DNA of 64,000 nt, from positions 124,539-188,538 of the forward strand of contig CAUYUJ010022537.1 in assembly GCA_963575745.1 (NCBI GenBank). The letters run 5' to 3'. A program made the position numbers and the translations under genes. This document shows positions 62,109 through 64,000 of this stretch, piece after piece. The notes under the pieces were generated by a model. The model did not search any database and had not been told where the DNA came from. It worked only from the letters and a program-made list of their open reading frames with translations. The first letter of the stretch is position 1. Each line of letters opens with the position of its first letter. The stretch comes from Prorocentrum cordatum (taxonomy: Eukaryota; Sar; Dinophyceae; Prorocentrales; Prorocentraceae).

Positions 62109-64000
62109 AGGAGGGGGCCCGACTCGGTGATGGCCTAGTCCAGGCGGCGGGAGGCTGGAAGGAAGCAGTCGACTGCTACCGAGAGGCCTGGACGAGCCGG
62201 TGGGGGAACAACCTGGACGGGGTCTTCGAGGAGGAGCTATGCGAGCTGCTCGACCCCGACCTCAGGGATTACCTCCACCAGATGGTGAAGGGCGGGGTTC
62301 CCGCCCGCCAACCGCTGGCCCAGGTTCGGGCCCCCTCCAAACCGCGCATGAGCGTGCAGGGGCACATGGAGGAGGCGATGGAGAAGTTGTGGAAGGACGC
62401 CAAGAGGGGGAGGGTCCTCCTCTGCGGAAAGGACTCGGAACCTTACCTAAGCGGGGTCCTCTCCTCCCCCTGGGGAAGGGTGCCGAAGATGAACCCCGAC
62501 CGCACGATCTCGGAGGAAGGAAGGTTCATCCACGACCAGAGGGCGATGAACGAGACGGGGCACAAGTACCTCCACCCCCCAGCCTCGCAGCCCCGCCATC
62601 GGGGACTGGCGAGGGAGATCACCTGGTGGAAGGAGCGGCACTCAGGGGTAAAAATCCTGATCGCCAAGCGGGACATAGCGGAGGCCTTCCGCTGGATTTG
62701 GTTACGGGCGGAGGATGCCGGCATGTTCGCCACGGAGGTCCCTGGCAAGGTGGTCGGGATGGAGGGCAACCTGGTGGCCATCTACCTCGTCCTCACCTTC
62801 GGGTGGATCGGGGGCCCGGGGGAGTACATGGCCTTCGGGGCGGCCCTGAAGCAGTACCATGACCGCCACCGGCCGGCCGACCCAGGATGGCACGACGACG
62901 TGCCCCACCACTCGCACCTCCTCATGGACGACGACGTCCTCATCGAGCCCCTCCTGGGACGGCGCCCCTGGATGGCCGCCAGGCTGGCCGAGGAGGGGGC
63001 CCGTAGAGTATTCGGGCCTCTTGCGATCAACGCGGAGAAGAAGGACGAGGAGGGGGAGTTCCGCGTGGACCAGATCTGCTGGGGGGTCCACGTGAACACG
63101 GAGGAGGAGACCCTGCGGCTCCCCGAGGAGAAGGTCAACAAGATCCGGATCCTGCTGAGTGACCCGGCCTACGACACGGGGAACGCCCAGGTAGCTCTGA
63201 AGGATGTCCAGGTCCTCCGCGGCACCCTCAACTTCGCGGCCATCACCTGCCCCCCCCTCCGCCCCGAGTTGGGGGCGGTAGACCGGCTCCTCCGCACTGC
63301 GGACCCGGCTGGGGTTTGGGTCAAGATCAAGGAGAGCAGCGAGGGGAGGGAGAAGGACGCGTGGAACGAGTGGTGGGAGGCGCTGGAAGTTTTCCGCCTC
63401 TACGCGGGAGCGCCCCAGGCCTGGGCCACCCACTTTAACGCAGGCTTGAAGGGGGTTCTCCAACCACAGGAGCGGCTCGCCCTCCCCGGCGGAATGGAGG
63501 AGCTGGTCTGGACAGGAGGGGGCGCCACCGAGACCCGGGTGGGGGCCGCCGACTGGTCAAACGGGGTGTGCGGGGTCATGGATGTCAAGGAGGTCATGGA
63601 GCCGTTCCGCGCGGTTTTTGGGGAGGGAGCCGACATCATCGCCATCTGCGAGCTGTTTACCTTCCTGGTGCTCACGGTGGCCCAGGCCCCGAGATGGGAG
63701 GGGCGCCTGGTCCTCTACGTCACGGACAACACCAACACGGAGATCTGGCTCAACAAGCGGACGGCGAAGAACCGCCTCGCCCGCTACGGACTGCGCCTCC
63801 TCCAGCTCCTGGACACCCGCTACGGGTTTCACACGGTTGCGGCGGGAATCTGGACCAATCACAACAGCAGCATGGGCCTCATCTCCCGGGAGACGAAGAG
63901 CGTAGTCCAGGAGGAGATGAACCGCCTCGGCTTGGAGGAGATCGACCTCAAGGGACCCTGGAGGGAAGTGCTCGCGGGGGCGGAGAAAGGCCGCCCTTTG
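61891..64000 (+). CDS. Large retroelement, reverse transcriptase and RNase H (open at window end)
   Basis: A frame open from the 12-G run to the last base. The N-terminal part has LCTHCADNPKYSPEVVKEGA and TSRWGNNLDGVFEEELCELL. RT motifs: GRVPKMNPDRTISEEGRFIH, VKILIAKRDIAEAFRWIWL (catalytic Asp codon 62672), IYLVLTFGWIGGPGEYMAFG, the [YF]xDD-position box LLMDDDVLIE (62918-62947), LAINAEKKDEEGEFRVDQIC then WGVHVNTEEETLRLPEEKVN, and VLRGTLNFAAITCPPLRPEL. RNase H: RVGAADWSNGVCGVM, IAICELFTFLVL and VLYVTDNTNTEIWLN supply Asp, Glu and Asp; WTNHNSSMGLISRE follows. The RT thumb and Ser-Arg ending are like DIRS/Ty3-type elements rather than LINEs. Whatever lies downstream (recombinase or integrase) is outside the window. 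Confidence 0.85.

Larger units (their letters stand above)
54311..64000 (+). mobile_element. Large retroelement: membrane/Cys-rich ORF, CCCH, C5-MTase-like, RT, RNase H (runs off window)
   Basis: About 9.7 kb of one-directional coding sequence in five overlapping frames. The order is a large N-terminal protein with a hydrophobic segment and Cys/His clusters, a linker, a CCCH zinc finger, a C5-methyltransferase-like domain, a reverse transcriptase and an RNase H, still open at 64000. Methyltransferase-bearing retroelements are known from dinoflagellates and other algae. The RT/RNase H text resembles the DIRS/Ty3 side rather than LINEs (see the RT segment). Integrase or tyrosine recombinase, if any, lies beyond the window. 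Coding density, GC-rich codon use and absence of introns differ sharply from the host gene. Frames change at or near homopolymers, so the copy is either mildly decayed, shifted by translation, or affected by run-length errors. Confidence 0.8.

Noticed and set aside
62200-62862. 220-codon plus ORF overlapping the RT
   Set aside because: It is a shadow frame. The frame one base off carries all RT motifs and stays open to the window end.

Overview
The window looks like nuclear DNA of a dinoflagellate. The best evidence is a complete copy of the 22-nt dinoflagellate spliced leader (minus strand, 49578 to 49557) at the 5' end of a retroelement, plus a tandem pair of truncated leader relicts in front of a second LINE (11322-11345). 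Introns that begin GA, GC or GT directly after an exonic AG, high GC, very sparse coding sequence and enormous microsatellite content agree with this. No rRNA, tRNA, SL-RNA gene, operon or prokaryotic signal was seen. The species cannot be told from the sequence.

One ordinary host gene is recognisable. It is a mitochondrial carrier (SLC25-like) on the plus strand, with six small exons of 67-110 bp spread from 5566 to about 45760 and introns of 0.5 to 16.5 kb. Exons 1-2 give most of carrier repeat 2, exon 3 finishes it, and exons 4-6 give repeat 3. Repeat 1 and the start codon must lie upstream of the window. The reading phases agree at all five junctions. The long introns hold LINEs, satellites, miniature inverted-repeat elements and (GGA)n/(GA)n/(GAT)n arrays.

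Layout: 0-1.1 kb gag-like remnant (-); 1.3-5.5 kb minisatellites, a 1.3-kb CA/CG tract, (TATG)n and (GA)n; exons 1-2 at 5.57-6.25 kb; LINE-A (-) at 7.1-11.35 kb; composite repeat and (GGA)n at 11.5-12.25 kb; decayed LINE-B (+) at 12.4-14.8 kb; about 6 kb of ~100-bp satellite with an internal duplication at 15-21.4 kb; composite repeat at 21.5-22.7 kb; exon 3; two unidentified minus-strand coding remnants at 23.2-25.9 kb, one with a Walker A motif; MITE copies at 20.6 and 26.9 kb; (ATG/ATACTG)n at 27.8-28.3 kb; a very GC-rich block at 29.2-34.4 kb; exon 4 at 36.1 kb; more repeats and two AT-rich hairpins at 36.7-41.1 kb; exon 5 at 42.4 kb; decayed LINE (-) at 43.2-44.5 kb; (GAT)n at 44.9-45.6 kb; exon 6 at 45.7 kb; LINE-C at 46.85-51.99 kb, which appears to be a full-length, spliced-leader-capped copy with a twin-priming inversion; composite repeat, (GGA)n and (AAT)n at 52.8-54.2 kb; and from 54.3 kb to the window end a very large retroelement.

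The large element encodes, across overlapping frames, a membrane-segment/Cys-rich N-terminal protein, a CCCH zinc finger, a C5-cytosine-methyltransferase-like domain, a reverse transcriptase and an RNase H. It continues past the window. The two best-preserved LINE families, LINE-A and LINE-C, both have ORF1 and ORF2 in the same frame, separated by a single stop codon (UAG and UGA) with no ATG before the endonuclease. This suggests stop-codon readthrough. Apart from the carrier, the genes seen are mobile-element genes, and there is no functional host cluster here.
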